From an uncultured Bacteroides sp. (GTDB lineage: Bacteria > Bacteroidota > Bacteroidia > Bacteroidales > Bacteroidaceae), in NCBI GenBank assembly GCA_944322335.1, contig CALUOU010000001.1, forward strand, positions 1 to 64,000: a stretch of DNA of 64,000 bases. Reading direction: 5' to 3'. The notes under the pieces were generated by a model. It searched no databases. It worked only from the letters and a program-made list of their open reading frames with translations, and was not told the DNA's origin. Position 1 is the stretch's first letter. Each line of letters begins with the position of its first letter. This document shows positions 1 through 8,479 of the stretch, piece after piece. A program made the translations under genes and the position numbers.

Positions 1-112
1 TTGCACAAATGAATGCAAGGTCTTGCACAAATGAATGCAAGACTTTGCACAAGTGCATGCAAAATCAGGGCAACCGCATCAAAGACAGCGGGCATACAGG
101 CGCGTTTAGCAA
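1..112. repeat. 22-bp tandem array A
   Basis: Three units start at 1, 23 and 45 with TTGCAC. Each contains the dyad TTGCA-N8-TGCAA. Degenerate continuation is visible as GGGCA at 68 and 90, again 22 bp apart. The left end is cut by the window edge. The sequence after the array (an AACCGCATCAA motif near 74, then GGCAnACAGG) recurs near 32405-32433, so this belongs to a dispersed intergenic family. No gene is visible here. Confidence 0.75.
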
Positions 113-519
113 AGAGGTTCATCCGACAATGGCGTAGGTAGGTTATAAAAATAGGCTGGCAATTCATTATATTGTAGCAACCAAACAACAATAACAATGA
201 ATGTCTAAAACCGGCTTGGATCCTTCACGCTTTCATAGTCAATTTTTTGCGTTGAATCATGCCTTTGTCTCATTGGTTTCACACACCTTCTGTGGCTTTG
301 GGTTTCACTTGGACTTGCTTTCACAGTAACTGTTTAAAAGCCAGATTCTTCCTGTGAAACTTCACAGGGGAGACTCCCTGAATCTTGTGTAAAACGTATG
401 AGAAGTGTGAATGTCTCACGCCTTCAGCAGACAAACCAAAGGAAGCAAACCATAGCCGGCTGTGCCATGATCTGCTTCCTTGGTGAAAAATGAAAATATT
501 GTCAGAGTAAATGTCTTTT
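113..519. other. noncoding region downstream of uxuA
   Basis: About 400 bases without a convincing intact gene. It contains scattered TTTCAC/GTGAAA words and a TTCACGCTTTCA-like motif near 222 that recurs near 415, 49535 and 50132 (the last inverted). A possible regulator remnant on the minus strand is listed separately. No clear intrinsic terminator for uxuA was found. Confidence 0.4.
321..472 (-). pseudogene. possible remnant of an AraC-type HTH domain
   Basis: The minus-strand reading frame encodes a stretch ending RHSHFSYVLHKIQGVSPVKF followed by HRKN. This resembles the second helix-turn-helix of AraC-family regulators (consensus like SYFSRxFKKxxGxSPxxFR). Nothing of the first helix-turn-helix or an effector domain is recognisable upstream. 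The frame runs into the end of uxuA. If real it is a decayed 3' end of a regulator gene. The match is short and could be chance. Confidence 0.25.
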
Positions 520-1695
520 TTATTCCAGCCCCAGCTCGTTTCTGACAACAGCCATCATTCCTTCCACTTGCGCCAAGGCTAACATCCGTCCGTGGAACGA
601 GTAGCCGGGGTTATAGCCTTTGGTCTCGTCTCCTAACATGGTGCGCCCATGGTCTACGCGCATCGGCAGGTTGGGATTCTCTTTTTCGAAGATACGGATC
701 AGGTCGATGAGATGTCCTCGTCCTTCCAGGTGAGAACTTTCGATGAAGTTGCCTCCGGGCATGGCCTTGGTGCTGCGCAGGTGTACGAAATGAGTACGGT
801 GTGCGAATTTGCGGGCCAGTTCACGGGTGTCGTTTTGTTCGCCTGCGCTGAGAGAGCCTGCACAGAAAGTCAGCCCGTTGTGAGGATTGTCCACGGCATG
901 GAGCATCCATTCGATGTCGGCTTCGTCTGTTATGATGCGCGGCAAGCCCAGCACTTGGAAAGGAGGATCATCGGGGTGGATGCACATGTTGACTCCATAT
1001 TCTTCGCAGACGGGCATGATGGCAGTCAGAAAGTAGCGCAGATTTTCACGCAAGGCGTTGCGGTCGATGCCGTCATACAGGGCGAGCAAGCGGCGGAAGA
1101 TGTTGACCGGCTGCAAGTCTCCTTCCTTGATGTTGCCGTTGACGAATCCCTGAGTCTTGACAATGATGGTGTCTATCAGTTCGTCTTTTTCAGCTTCCGC
1201 GATGTTGCGGTCCAGTTCGGCCACCTTTTCCAGCTCCTCCGGGCTGTAGTCAGTTTCTGCTCCGGCGCGTTGCAGGATCTTCAGGTCGAAGTAGGCAAAG
1301 CGGATCCGGTCAAAATAAAGTGAGGAAGTGCCGTCCGGCCAGGGGTGTTGCAGGTCGGTGCGGATCCAGTCGATGACGGGCATGAAGTTGTAACATACGG
1401 TTTTGATTCCGGCTTTTCCCAAGTTGGCCAGGCTGGCCTTGTAGTTGGCGATAAGCTTGTCGCGTTCAGGGCCTGCATATTTGATGGCCTCGCAAACGGG
1501 CAGGCTTTCCACTACGGACCAGCGCAGACCGTGCGACTCGATGTATTGTTTCAGATCATTGATGGCTTCCGGTGTCCATACCTCGCCGTTCGGCACTTCG
1601 TGCAGGGCTGTGACTATGCCTTCCACTCCGATTTGCCGGAGCATGCTGAGTGTGATGGGGTCTTTTTTTCCAAACCATCTCCATGTTTTTTCCAT
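520..1695 (-). CDS. uxuA: D-mannonate dehydratase
   Basis: Cytoplasmic enzyme that dehydrates D-mannonate to 2-keto-3-deoxy-D-gluconate, the last hexuronate-specific step of glucuronate breakdown. The 391-residue length fits the family. Characteristic motifs are HPDDPP at residues 240-245, the CAGS segment near 278, HLR near 305 and RVDHGR at 346-351, which together supply metal ligands and the active site. It is the last gene of the GH35-transporter-GH43-GH67 operon. That fits a route in which GH67 releases (methyl)glucuronic acid from xylan oligomers and this enzyme helps burn it. The isomerase (UxaC) and the oxidoreductase (UxuB) that must act before it are not in the window. A 136-bp insertion-like element separates it from the GH67 gene, so its co-transcription is less certain than for the others. 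Confidence 0.95.
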   Translation of the reverse strand: MEKTWRWFGKKDPITLSMLRQIGVEGIVTALHEVPNGEVWTPEAINDLKQYIESHGLRWSVVESLPVCEAIKYAGPERDKLIANYKASLANLGKAGIKTVCYNFMPVIDWIRTDLQHPWPDGTSSLYFDRIRFAYFDLKILQRAGAETDYSPEELEKVAELDRNIAEAEKDELIDTIIVKTQGFVNGNIKEGDLQPVNIFRRLLALYDGIDRNALRENLRYFLTAIMPVCEEYGVNMCIHPDDPPFQVLGLPRIITDEADIEWMLHAVDNPHNGLTFCAGSLSAGEQNDTRELARKFAHRTHFVHLRSTKAMPGGNFIESSHLEGRGHLIDLIRIFEKENPNLPMRVDHGRTMLGDETKGYNPGYSFHGRMLALAQVEGMMAVVRNELGLE

Positions 1696-1754
1696 GTCGT
1701 TTTTTTATAAGTTTATGTGAGTATATGAAATCATAAGTATGTGTACAGTATTGG

Positions 1755-1890
1755 AGTAAAACAAAATTGACTTGCGAAAATGTGGAGACGCGTTTTTTTT
1801 CATCTTCCCGTCAGTGTCCCGCTTGAGCGGCTTTCTCCGAACAGGCAGGAACATCTGAATATTTTATCCGCAAACCAATTTTGTTTCACT
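1755..1890. mobile_element. MITE-like element with 5-bp target duplication
   Basis: The ends are imperfect inverted repeats of 22 bp (left AGTAAAACAAAATTG then ACTTGCG; right CGCAAAC then CAATTTTGTTTCACT), with about 19 of 22 positions paired. The element is flanked by the direct repeat ATTGG at 1750-1754 and 1891-1895, as expected for a target-site duplication. It has no coding capacity. Related sequence (CGCGTCTC-N-ACATTTTCGCAA with CAATT-N-TGTT) recurs near 44267-44306 in the opposite orientation. Confidence 0.6.
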
Positions 1891-1897
1891 ATTGGAA

Positions 1898-3889
1898 TTA
1901 TCGTCTTTCGTTCAACATTTCCTTCGTCGGACATTCATAGTTGCTGATGGGCAACTGCACTTTTTTCAAGTCTTTCAGTTCATGAATGGGGCGTTCGATG
2001 TCGTAGGGAATGGGCATGCCTGAGAATTCTTGGAAATAGAGCAGGCAGGCGTCTTTCCACCACACCGCATCCCGTGCTTGTGTCATCAGGAGCGACTGTA
2101 CTGACAGGAAACGTTCCGGATCTACTTGTTTCTCGGCTTTATCCCACACTTTCTGGAAGTTCCGTACCTGTTGCACTCCCCGGTCATAGCGGTAGCAAAG
2201 TTCTTCCCACAAAGTGCGTCCGCTTTTCAGGCGATGGGTCCAAGGCACATGGTGGAAATAGAGCAGGTATTCTTCCGGGCAAGCCTTCAGGTCTGCATAT
2301 TGCTTGGCCAATGCTTCCGGATATTGCGAAACGGCATCGCTGCCTGTGGAAGTTCGGTCAAAGCCCAGACCTTGCCGGTCTGCTTTGTGATAGTAAGTCG
2401 GCAGCCAGTCGGGACGTGCTCCGGGAATCTCACACCAAGGCTCCGGACCATAATGGTGTCCCCAGGCGAAGATGTGATGCAAGCCGAGTGGCATCATATA
2501 GTCCACGACGGCCTCGCGGCTGTCGAGCATCATCTGTTTCACTTCCGCATTGTCCATGTGGAAGGTCTGTTTCAACCATTCGTCGGCTATTTGTCCGGAA
2601 GAGAGTTCTGGTGACCATGCTAACCGGCCAAAAGCATACCAGTTGGCTTGCGCGAAAGGATGGCCGCACCAGTTGGCCGCTGATCCAATGTTGGCCACAC
2701 CAGCCACGGCTTCAATGGAAGAAGGAGGCACTAAGCTGAAAAACTCCTTCCACATGGGCGCGAGGTAGGCCAGATGGTTGGCGTGTCCCAAGTATTCTTG
2801 TGTGACTTGGAATTCTGCCATGAGCGGCGTATGCTCCATGCTCCCGAACAACGGGCTGTACGGCTCGCGGGGCTGGAAGTCGATAGGGCCGTTTTTGACT
2901 TGCACGATGACGTTTTGCCGGAATTCGCCGTCTAAGGGCTTGAACTCTTGGTATGCTTGTTTGGCACGGTCTGCATCGGTGGGGCTGTAGACAAACGCGC
3001 GCCACATCACGATGCCGTCATACGGCTTCAGCGCATCTGCCAGCATGTTGGCTCCTTCGGCATGTGTCCGTCCGTAGTCGCAGGGGCCTGGCTGGCCTTC
3101 GGAGTTCGCTTTTACCAGGAATCCTCCAAAGTCAGGAATGAGGCGGTAGATTTCCTTGGCTTTCTGTTTCCACCATCGGATGACATTCTTGTCCAGGGGA
3201 TCGGCTGTAGGAAGACTGTCGAGCACCATGGGCGAGGCAAAATTGACCGAAAGGTAGACCCGGATGCCGTAGGGGCGGAACACGTCGGCCAGTGCTTTCA
3301 CTTTTTGCAGGTATTCATCAGAAAGTATGCTGGGTGAGGCATTGACGTTGTTCAGCACTGTCCCGTTGATGCCGATGGAAGCGTTGGCGCGGGCGTATGC
3401 TTGATAGCGTGGAGATAGTTTTCCCGGCAGTTCAGCCCATTGCCAGAGAGACTTCCCGGCGTAGCCCCGTTCGATGGTTCCGTCCGGATTGTCCCAGTGG
3501 TTCAGGATGCGCAGGCTGTAGGTGGGGTTGACCACTGTGTCGTTCACCGTCTCTCCGGCCGCCTGCATGCGCAACAGGTGATAGGCCGCATAGAGCAATC
3601 CGGTCTCATGGGGTGAAGAGAGGGTTAATCCTTTGTCTGTATGCCGGATGCTGAATCCGTCTGCTTTTAGGGATTTGTCTCGTTTCAGGATGAGGTCTAC
3701 GGGCTGTCCGTGCCAAAACTGACGCAGCTCGTCCGCTGCTATGTCAAGCGTGGGCGAGCTGTGTTTCAGATTTATTTGGGCTGGCTGTCCGTTGCTCTCT
3801 GTGGGCAGCCAGAGCCGGCTGCCGTCTTCCGCATGTGCCCAGTGAATGCACATGGCGGCGCAGAGCGTCAGGAACAGGGAGCGTATCAT
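1898..3889 (-). CDS. GH67 alpha-glucuronidase, exported
   Basis: Removes alpha-1,2-linked (4-O-methyl-)glucuronic acid from the non-reducing end of xylo-oligosaccharides. The 663-residue protein starts with a signal peptide (about residues 1-20), so it works in the periplasm or outside. Three catalytic carboxylates are placed at the family spacing: E264 (VKANSEGQPGP), D337 (GPIDFQP) and E365 (TQEYLG). The offsets of 73 and 101 residues match those I recall for Cellvibrio GlcA67A (E292, D365, E393). The start overlaps the stop of the GH43 gene as ATGA, which suggests translational coupling. The product of the reaction feeds the glucuronate route that ends in the neighbouring uxuA. Confidence 0.95.
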   Translation of the reverse strand: MIRSLFLTLCAAMCIHWAHAEDGSRLWLPTESNGQPAQINLKHSSPTLDIAADELRQFWHGQPVDLILKRDKSLKADGFSIRHTDKGLTLSSPHETGLLYAAYHLLRMQAAGETVNDTVVNPTYSLRILNHWDNPDGTIERGYAGKSLWQWAELPGKLSPRYQAYARANASIGINGTVLNNVNASPSILSDEYLQKVKALADVFRPYGIRVYLSVNFASPMVLDSLPTADPLDKNVIRWWKQKAKEIYRLIPDFGGFLVKANSEGQPGPCDYGRTHAEGANMLADALKPYDGIVMWRAFVYSPTDADRAKQAYQEFKPLDGEFRQNVIVQVKNGPIDFQPREPYSPLFGSMEHTPLMAEFQVTQEYLGHANHLAYLAPMWKEFFSLVPPSSIEAVAGVANIGSAANWCGHPFAQANWYAFGRLAWSPELSSGQIADEWLKQTFHMDNAEVKQMMLDSREAVVDYMMPLGLHHIFAWGHHYGPEPWCEIPGARPDWLPTYYHKADRQGLGFDRTSTGSDAVSQYPEALAKQYADLKACPEEYLLYFHHVPWTHRLKSGRTLWEELCYRYDRGVQQVRNFQKVWDKAEKQVDPERFLSVQSLLMTQARDAVWWKDACLLYFQEFSGMPIPYDIERPIHELKDLKKVQLPISNYECPTKEMLNERR

Positions 3890-4863
3890 TCTGCAGATCC
3901 TCCTCCGTCAATGGTGATGATACGGCCGTCTGCATCGTATTCGAGTTCGCATACCTTCAGGCTGCGCAGCCATGATTTGCCTCCTGAGGGCACACTGTCG
4001 TGGTGGAACAGGTACCATTTGCCGTGGTATTCCACGATGGAGTGGTGAGTGGTCCATCCCACAACGGGCGTGAGGATGACACCTTGATAGGTGAAAGGTC
4101 CGTAAGGATTGTCACCCACTGCATAGCACAGCAAGTGGCTGTCGCCTGTGGAGTATGAGAAATAATACTTGCCGTTGTACTTGTGTACCCAGCTTGCCTC
4201 GAAGAAGCGGTGCGGGTCGTTGGCTTTCAGAGGCTCGCCGTTTTCGTCGATAACGGCTACGGGCTGAGGCTCTTCGGCAAATTGCAGCATGTCTTTCGTC
4301 AGTTTCACCACGCGGCTGGGCAGAGCAGGCTCATCACCTTCCGGCAGGATGGCGCTTTCCAGAGCTTTGTTATCGCGATAGCGTTGCAGCTGTCCGCCCC
4401 ACAGACCGCCGAAATACATGTAATAATCTTCGCCTTCCTTCAGGACGCAAATGTCCATGCTGTAACTGCCACGGATGGGATCGGGCTGCGGAATGAACGG
4501 ACCTTCGGGGCGGTCAGCGATAGCCACACCGATGCGGAAGATGTCTGTCTTGTCTTTCAAAGGGAAGTAGAGGTAGTATTTGCCGTCTTTTTCGGCCACA
4601 TCGCTGTCCCACAGCTGACGTCCGGCCCAAGGAATGTCGGCAATGTCCAGAGCTTTGCCATGGTCGATGACTTCACCGTGCATGGGGTCGTCCGTAGAAA
4701 GCACGTGGCTGTCTTTCATTACATACTGGTCGCCGTTGTCGTTTTCCACATTCTCGCATTCCCAGTCATGGGACGGATAAATATAGATGCGGTCGTTGAA
4801 CACGTGTACTGAAGGATCGGCCATATAATCGGCCGGAAACAGGTATCTCATTTCTTTTTTCAT
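3886..4863 (-). CDS. GH43 glycosidase, cytoplasmic (beta-xylosidase/arabinofuranosidase type)
   Basis: A 325-residue single-domain five-bladed propeller enzyme without a signal peptide, so probably cytoplasmic. The expected catalytic acids are visible: D16 as general base (MADPSV), D137 as pKa modulator (SMDICV) and E222 as general acid (FFEASW). The likely substrates are short xylo- or arabinoxylo-oligosaccharides brought in by the adjacent GPH transporter, with release of xylose or arabinose. It precedes and overlaps the GH67 gene. The absence of an accessory carbohydrate-binding domain and of a signal peptide separates it from the lipoprotein GH43 at 24945. Exact specificity cannot be read from the sequence. 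Confidence 0.88.
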   Translation of the reverse strand: MKKEMRYLFPADYMADPSVHVFNDRIYIYPSHDWECENVENDNGDQYVMKDSHVLSTDDPMHGEVIDHGKALDIADIPWAGRQLWDSDVAEKDGKYYLYFPLKDKTDIFRIGVAIADRPEGPFIPQPDPIRGSYSMDICVLKEGEDYYMYFGGLWGGQLQRYRDNKALESAILPEGDEPALPSRVVKLTKDMLQFAEEPQPVAVIDENGEPLKANDPHRFFEASWVHKYNGKYYFSYSTGDSHLLCYAVGDNPYGPFTYQGVILTPVVGWTTHHSIVEYHGKWYLFHHDSVPSGGKSWLRSLKVCELEYDADGRIITIDGGGSAE

Positions 4864-4918
4864 AATGGAATATGTTTTTTTATTAAAAAATGGTATGTCT
4901 TTTTTCTGTGCGCAAGCG

Positions 4919-6343
4919 TCATTTGCTCCGGTTTTCTATTTCTTCGTTAATCTTGTCTATCACGTCATCTTCCAGCTCATACTTGGAAATGATGAACATG
5001 GCCAGCACCAGCAGGAGCGCAGGGATGACAGCCACCAGCCATAAGATTCCCTGTTCGGCAAACAGGGTCTGCGTGGTCGCTTTCGGATCAAAATCCACAA
5101 AAGCCAGCACCAGTCCGGGCACTACTCCGCCGAGAGCCATACCGGCCTTGAAGAAGATGCCTGTGAGGGCGTTGACGATGCCAGATATGCGTCTTCCTGA
5201 TGTATATTCGCCATAAGAGATGACTTCGGGTACCAAGGCCCACATATATCCTGTGGCTACGATGACACCTGTGGATTTGATGAACTGTGCTACATAGACA
5301 ATCCATAGCTGTGACTTCAAGGCCGGAACCATGGAGACTACATAAAGGATGATCATGCCGAAAATGGCGATGGAAAGGAAGATGTTGAACATGCCTCGTT
5401 TGCCGACGGCCCGTTTGATGGCCGGAACTAACGGCATGAAGATGAAAGCCGGAACGGAGCCGAGACCCATGAAAATGGCTAACTGGTCTGAGTTGGCGGC
5501 CAGGTTGTAGGTCATGTAATAGGAGCCTGCGGCGTTACCCACCGACATCATGGCGAAGGCTGTGATAAAGAAGAAGGCGATCACCCGCAAAGGACGGTTA
5601 CGTGCGAATTCCTTCCAGAGGTCGCTCACTTTTACGTTGGCCATTTCCTTGTTGTCCATCACCACCCGTTCCTTGGTCTGGGTGAAGCAGAAAAGCAGGA
5701 GCAGGAAACCGATGATGGCATAGATGGCCATGGTCGTGAACCAGGCTGTACTGGATTCTGGCGTGTTGATGATTGCATCGCCGGCGGCATCCTTAGGAGC
5801 AAAGAATGCCACTACGATGGGGATGCCTGACGCTACGGCCAGTCCGCCGACGTTGGCCAGGAACATGCGCACGGAGGTTAGGATCGTGATTTCGTTGGTG
5901 TCTCGTGTGAGCGAGGAGTTCAGTGCGCCATAAGGCACATTGATTAAGGTGTAGCACATCGACATGCCCACGTAGGAGACGTAAGCGTAAAGCAGTGATC
6001 CAGAGAAGCCGTTCCAGAAGCACAGGATGGCGAATGCCGTAAGCGGAATGCCGCCTAAGACCAGATATGCGCGGTATTTTCCCAGGCTCGGATTATGCTT
6101 GTCGACAAACGTGCCTACCAATGGGTCCCATAATACATCGATGAGCCGCACCACCAAGAACATCGTGGCGGCGGCACCTGCGTCAAGCCCATATACATTG
6201 GTGTAGAAAAACAGCAAATACATGCTGATCGTTTGGTAAATCAAGTTCTGCGCTAAGTCGCCGGAGCCGAATCCGATGCGTTGCAGCCACGAGAGTTTGT
6301 AGAATCCTTTAGACTCTTGTCCAGTTTTCATGGTTTCTGTCAT
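4919..6343 (-). CDS. GPH-family sugar:cation symporter (xyloside/glucuronide transporter)
   Basis: A 474-residue inner-membrane protein with about 12 hydrophobic segments. It belongs to the glycoside-pentoside-hexuronide:cation symporter group of the major facilitator superfamily (MelB, XynP and UidB relatives). The N-terminal part includes the characteristic YKLSWLQRIGFGSGDLAQN-like opening and a D-hairpin-D pattern around RLIDVLWDPLVGTFVDKH. It lies between the GH35-like and GH43 genes and probably carries xylo-oligosaccharides or aldouronic acids into the cytoplasm, where GH43 and the uronate enzymes act. The charged C-terminal tail (ELEDDVIDKINEEIENRSK) is cytoplasmic. Confidence 0.88.
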   Translation of the reverse strand: MTETMKTGQESKGFYKLSWLQRIGFGSGDLAQNLIYQTISMYLLFFYTNVYGLDAGAAATMFLVVRLIDVLWDPLVGTFVDKHNPSLGKYRAYLVLGGIPLTAFAILCFWNGFSGSLLYAYVSYVGMSMCYTLINVPYGALNSSLTRDTNEITILTSVRMFLANVGGLAVASGIPIVVAFFAPKDAAGDAIINTPESSTAWFTTMAIYAIIGFLLLLFCFTQTKERVVMDNKEMANVKVSDLWKEFARNRPLRVIAFFFITAFAMMSVGNAAGSYYMTYNLAANSDQLAIFMGLGSVPAFIFMPLVPAIKRAVGKRGMFNIFLSIAIFGMIILYVVSMVPALKSQLWIVYVAQFIKSTGVIVATGYMWALVPEVISYGEYTSGRRISGIVNALTGIFFKAGMALGGVVPGLVLAFVDFDPKATTQTLFAEQGILWLVAVIPALLLVLAMFIISKYELEDDVIDKINEEIENRSK

Positions 6344-6391
6344 TGTCGTTTTCTTTTTATTTGGTTAGTTATTAGTTATTTGATTGATTTT

Positions 6392-8116
6392 TCATTTGTA
6401 TTCATACAGCCTTACGCGTAAGATCTTGAAGCTGTCCACTTCGATGCGCACATGCCTGCCTTGGTGTGTCTGGTCTCCGTTTAGTCGCCGGATGGGTGTC
6501 AGCGTTCCGTCGGGACCCACCTTCACTTGTTCCACCGATTCCAATCCGCACCGTGTCCCCCGGAAGTTGGGCGTTTTGTCAGAAGATTCCTTTCCTGATC
6601 CGGCAGCGGCAAATCCGTCTTCTCCTAAGGCTGTTCGGGCTGCCTGTTGCTGTCTGGCTTCCGAGTCTGTCGCGAATTCGATGACAATTCCACGTCCGGC
6701 CACGATGAATTCTTTTTCATTCGTTTGGATGACAATGCCTCCCCCTTCCGGCCAGTTGTCTTGCTTCGCGCGTGCGTCCCATGGCAGTGTGAAGTAGTGT
6801 CTGCAGGTCAGTGTCAGTTTCTCAAAATTTAGAACTTTTTCTTTGTCTTGTCTGTCGAACAGGAGCCCCCGCATTTTCCCGCTGCCCTGATAGCGGGTGA
6901 TGAGCGGCGTCAGTTGTTGTAAGGTATGATAGCTTTGCGCCAGAGGGGCTTGAGCTGAATCTGTATAGTCTTCTATGGAGAAAGGGCTGAAGCCTAATGC
7001 GTCATGCTCTCCGAAAGCATAGAAAGCGCGCACGCCGTCATTGTCCTCCAGTTTGATTTCAGGGATGAAGAGCGGATTGGTCGGGCAATGATATTGTTTC
7101 ACCCAGTCTTTGAATCCGCTGTCGTAGAGGTCCGGTGCCAGCAGGTCTATGCTTGGAGCCGCGCAATGCCAGATGTCCATCAGGTGTGCCAGGGGGCCGG
7201 CTGAAGGATATTCGCCTGGTTTCCTTCCCCGACTGTTCATGGCGGCATTGACATAAAGGGGCAAGTTGTAGATGCTGCGTGCCGTTTGTGCCATTTGCTC
7301 TACGTATGAGGCATAATGCCAGGCCATGAAGATTTCGTCCGTATAAAGGTCTTTTCCGAACATTTCTTGCCAGTCGCCTTGCTGGGGACATCCTTGGGCT
7401 TCCCATTTTTGGAGCAATGACGGGTGCAGCGCCTTTTGATGCTGTTGGAGGAATTCCACCAATTGTTGCGGCACGTCTTGGCGGAAGGCCCGGTTGGCTT
7501 CGTTGCTGTAGTCCCGCGCGTCTTCCAGCATGCCGATCTCGTTTTCCACTTGCACCATTATGACGGTGCCTTGGTCTTGATCTGTTTCTTTTAAGTGTTT
7601 CATCCATTGGCCGAATGCTTTCCGGTCAGCTTCCAGCAGGTTGGAAGAGAACGCGCTGACAATCTCCAAAGGTTTCCCTGCTTGTGTCCTTGCTCTGGGA
7701 AATCTCTTATAGTCTTGTTTCACCCATGAGGGCGCATAACAGCTCATGGAGTTTTTCCAAGCTCCAAACCAGAGGAACACGACTTTCAGCCCGTTTTTTC
7801 TGGCTTCAGCCAGCACTTTATCGGTCAGGGCAAAATCCCATTTGTTTTCTTCCGGTTCCGTCAGTTCCCAATAGGCAGGTACCAGCACGGTGTTTAGTCC
7901 TATGCGTTTCAGTTTGGGAAAGATTCGTTCGATGTCTTCCGGACAAGTTGCTGACGAATTGCCTAACTCTCCTCCGATCATCAGAAAAGGTTTTCCTTCC
8001 ACCCAAAGTTGCATGGCAGCTTCGTGTGGCTTCAGTTCGGTGTGCTGGGCTTTACATAAGGGAACATTCAGTACAATAAGTATGCATGTCAACAGCAGGG
8101 TTGTAAACGGTTTCAT
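6392..8116 (-). CDS. GH35-like beta-galactosidase family protein with DUF5597-type C terminus
   Basis: A 574-residue exported glycosidase whose signal peptide is residues 1 to about 23. A TIM-barrel of the GH35/GH42 clan follows: NTVLVPAYWELTEPEE near residue 75, the acid/base glutamate in VQVENEIG near 196 and a probable nucleophile in FIPEIKLED near 355. The C-terminal part resembles the DUF5597 domain seen on Bacteroidota GH35 proteins. It is the first gene of the operon, with a promoter-like box 33 bases upstream of the start codon. Family members include beta-galactosidases. The setting with GH67 and GH43 suggests it trims a galactose or xylose decoration on glucuronoxylan fragments, which is inference. 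Confidence 0.82.
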   Translation of the reverse strand: MKPFTTLLLTCILIVLNVPLCKAQHTELKPHEAAMQLWVEGKPFLMIGGELGNSSATCPEDIERIFPKLKRIGLNTVLVPAYWELTEPEENKWDFALTDKVLAEARKNGLKVVFLWFGAWKNSMSCYAPSWVKQDYKRFPRARTQAGKPLEIVSAFSSNLLEADRKAFGQWMKHLKETDQDQGTVIMVQVENEIGMLEDARDYSNEANRAFRQDVPQQLVEFLQQHQKALHPSLLQKWEAQGCPQQGDWQEMFGKDLYTDEIFMAWHYASYVEQMAQTARSIYNLPLYVNAAMNSRGRKPGEYPSAGPLAHLMDIWHCAAPSIDLLAPDLYDSGFKDWVKQYHCPTNPLFIPEIKLEDNDGVRAFYAFGEHDALGFSPFSIEDYTDSAQAPLAQSYHTLQQLTPLITRYQGSGKMRGLLFDRQDKEKVLNFEKLTLTCRHYFTLPWDARAKQDNWPEGGGIVIQTNEKEFIVAGRGIVIEFATDSEARQQQAARTALGEDGFAAAGSGKESSDKTPNFRGTRCGLESVEQVKVGPDGTLTPIRRLNGDQTHQGRHVRIEVDSFKILRVRLYEYK

Positions 8117-8148
8117 GGTTTTGTTCTATTTTAAAATGTCTATGATTA

Positions 8149-8156
8149 CAAAGATA
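8149..8156 (-). promoter_or_regulatory. Bacteroidales -7 box for the GH35-to-uxuA operon
   Basis: Reads TATCTTTG on the minus strand, matching TAnnTTTG. The start codon is 33 bases downstream. No good -33 TTTG was found at the usual distance. Confidence 0.5.
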
Positions 8157-8407
8157 AGAAGTTGTTTGGAATAACGCATATAAAATGGTGACATAAATCT
8201 TTCTTCAGGTAATAAACTTGTCCGTTAATGGGACATTTTTCGTATGGAGGTTGTTGAAGCGGATATTTCTTATAAGAAAAGCGCATAAGAACGCTTCGTT
8301 GGACTTTTCTCTTGTCAGAAAATGGAAGAGAGGCGGTTTAAGTTGTTTGGATGGAAATATAGGGGTGGAAATGTGTATGTATAGTACAATAAGTTTGCGA
8401 AAATCTA

Positions 8408-8448
8408 TTTGTCATTCACCCCGCCGTTATGGCCGGATGAATGACAAA
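8408..8448 (-). terminator. hairpin after the FtsX-like gene
   Basis: Perfect 11-bp stem TTTGTCATTCA / TGAATGACAAA with a GC-rich interior. It lies about 30 bases past the stop codon of the minus-strand permease gene, and the T-rich continuation is weak. Confidence 0.5.
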
Positions 8449-8479
8449 GGAGAGAAGGGGAGGAGAAAGCTGGGTACGT

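Larger units (their letters stand above)
8117..8479. other. intergenic region upstream of the GH35 operon
   Basis: It carries the operon promoter (8149-8156), a perfect 14-bp palindrome TTTCTTATAAGAAA at 8266-8279 that could be a regulator site, and a terminator hairpin (8408-8448) for the FtsX gene. A TTTGCGAAAAT word near 8393 resembles the end of the MITE-like element at 1755. No gene seen. Confidence 0.5.
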
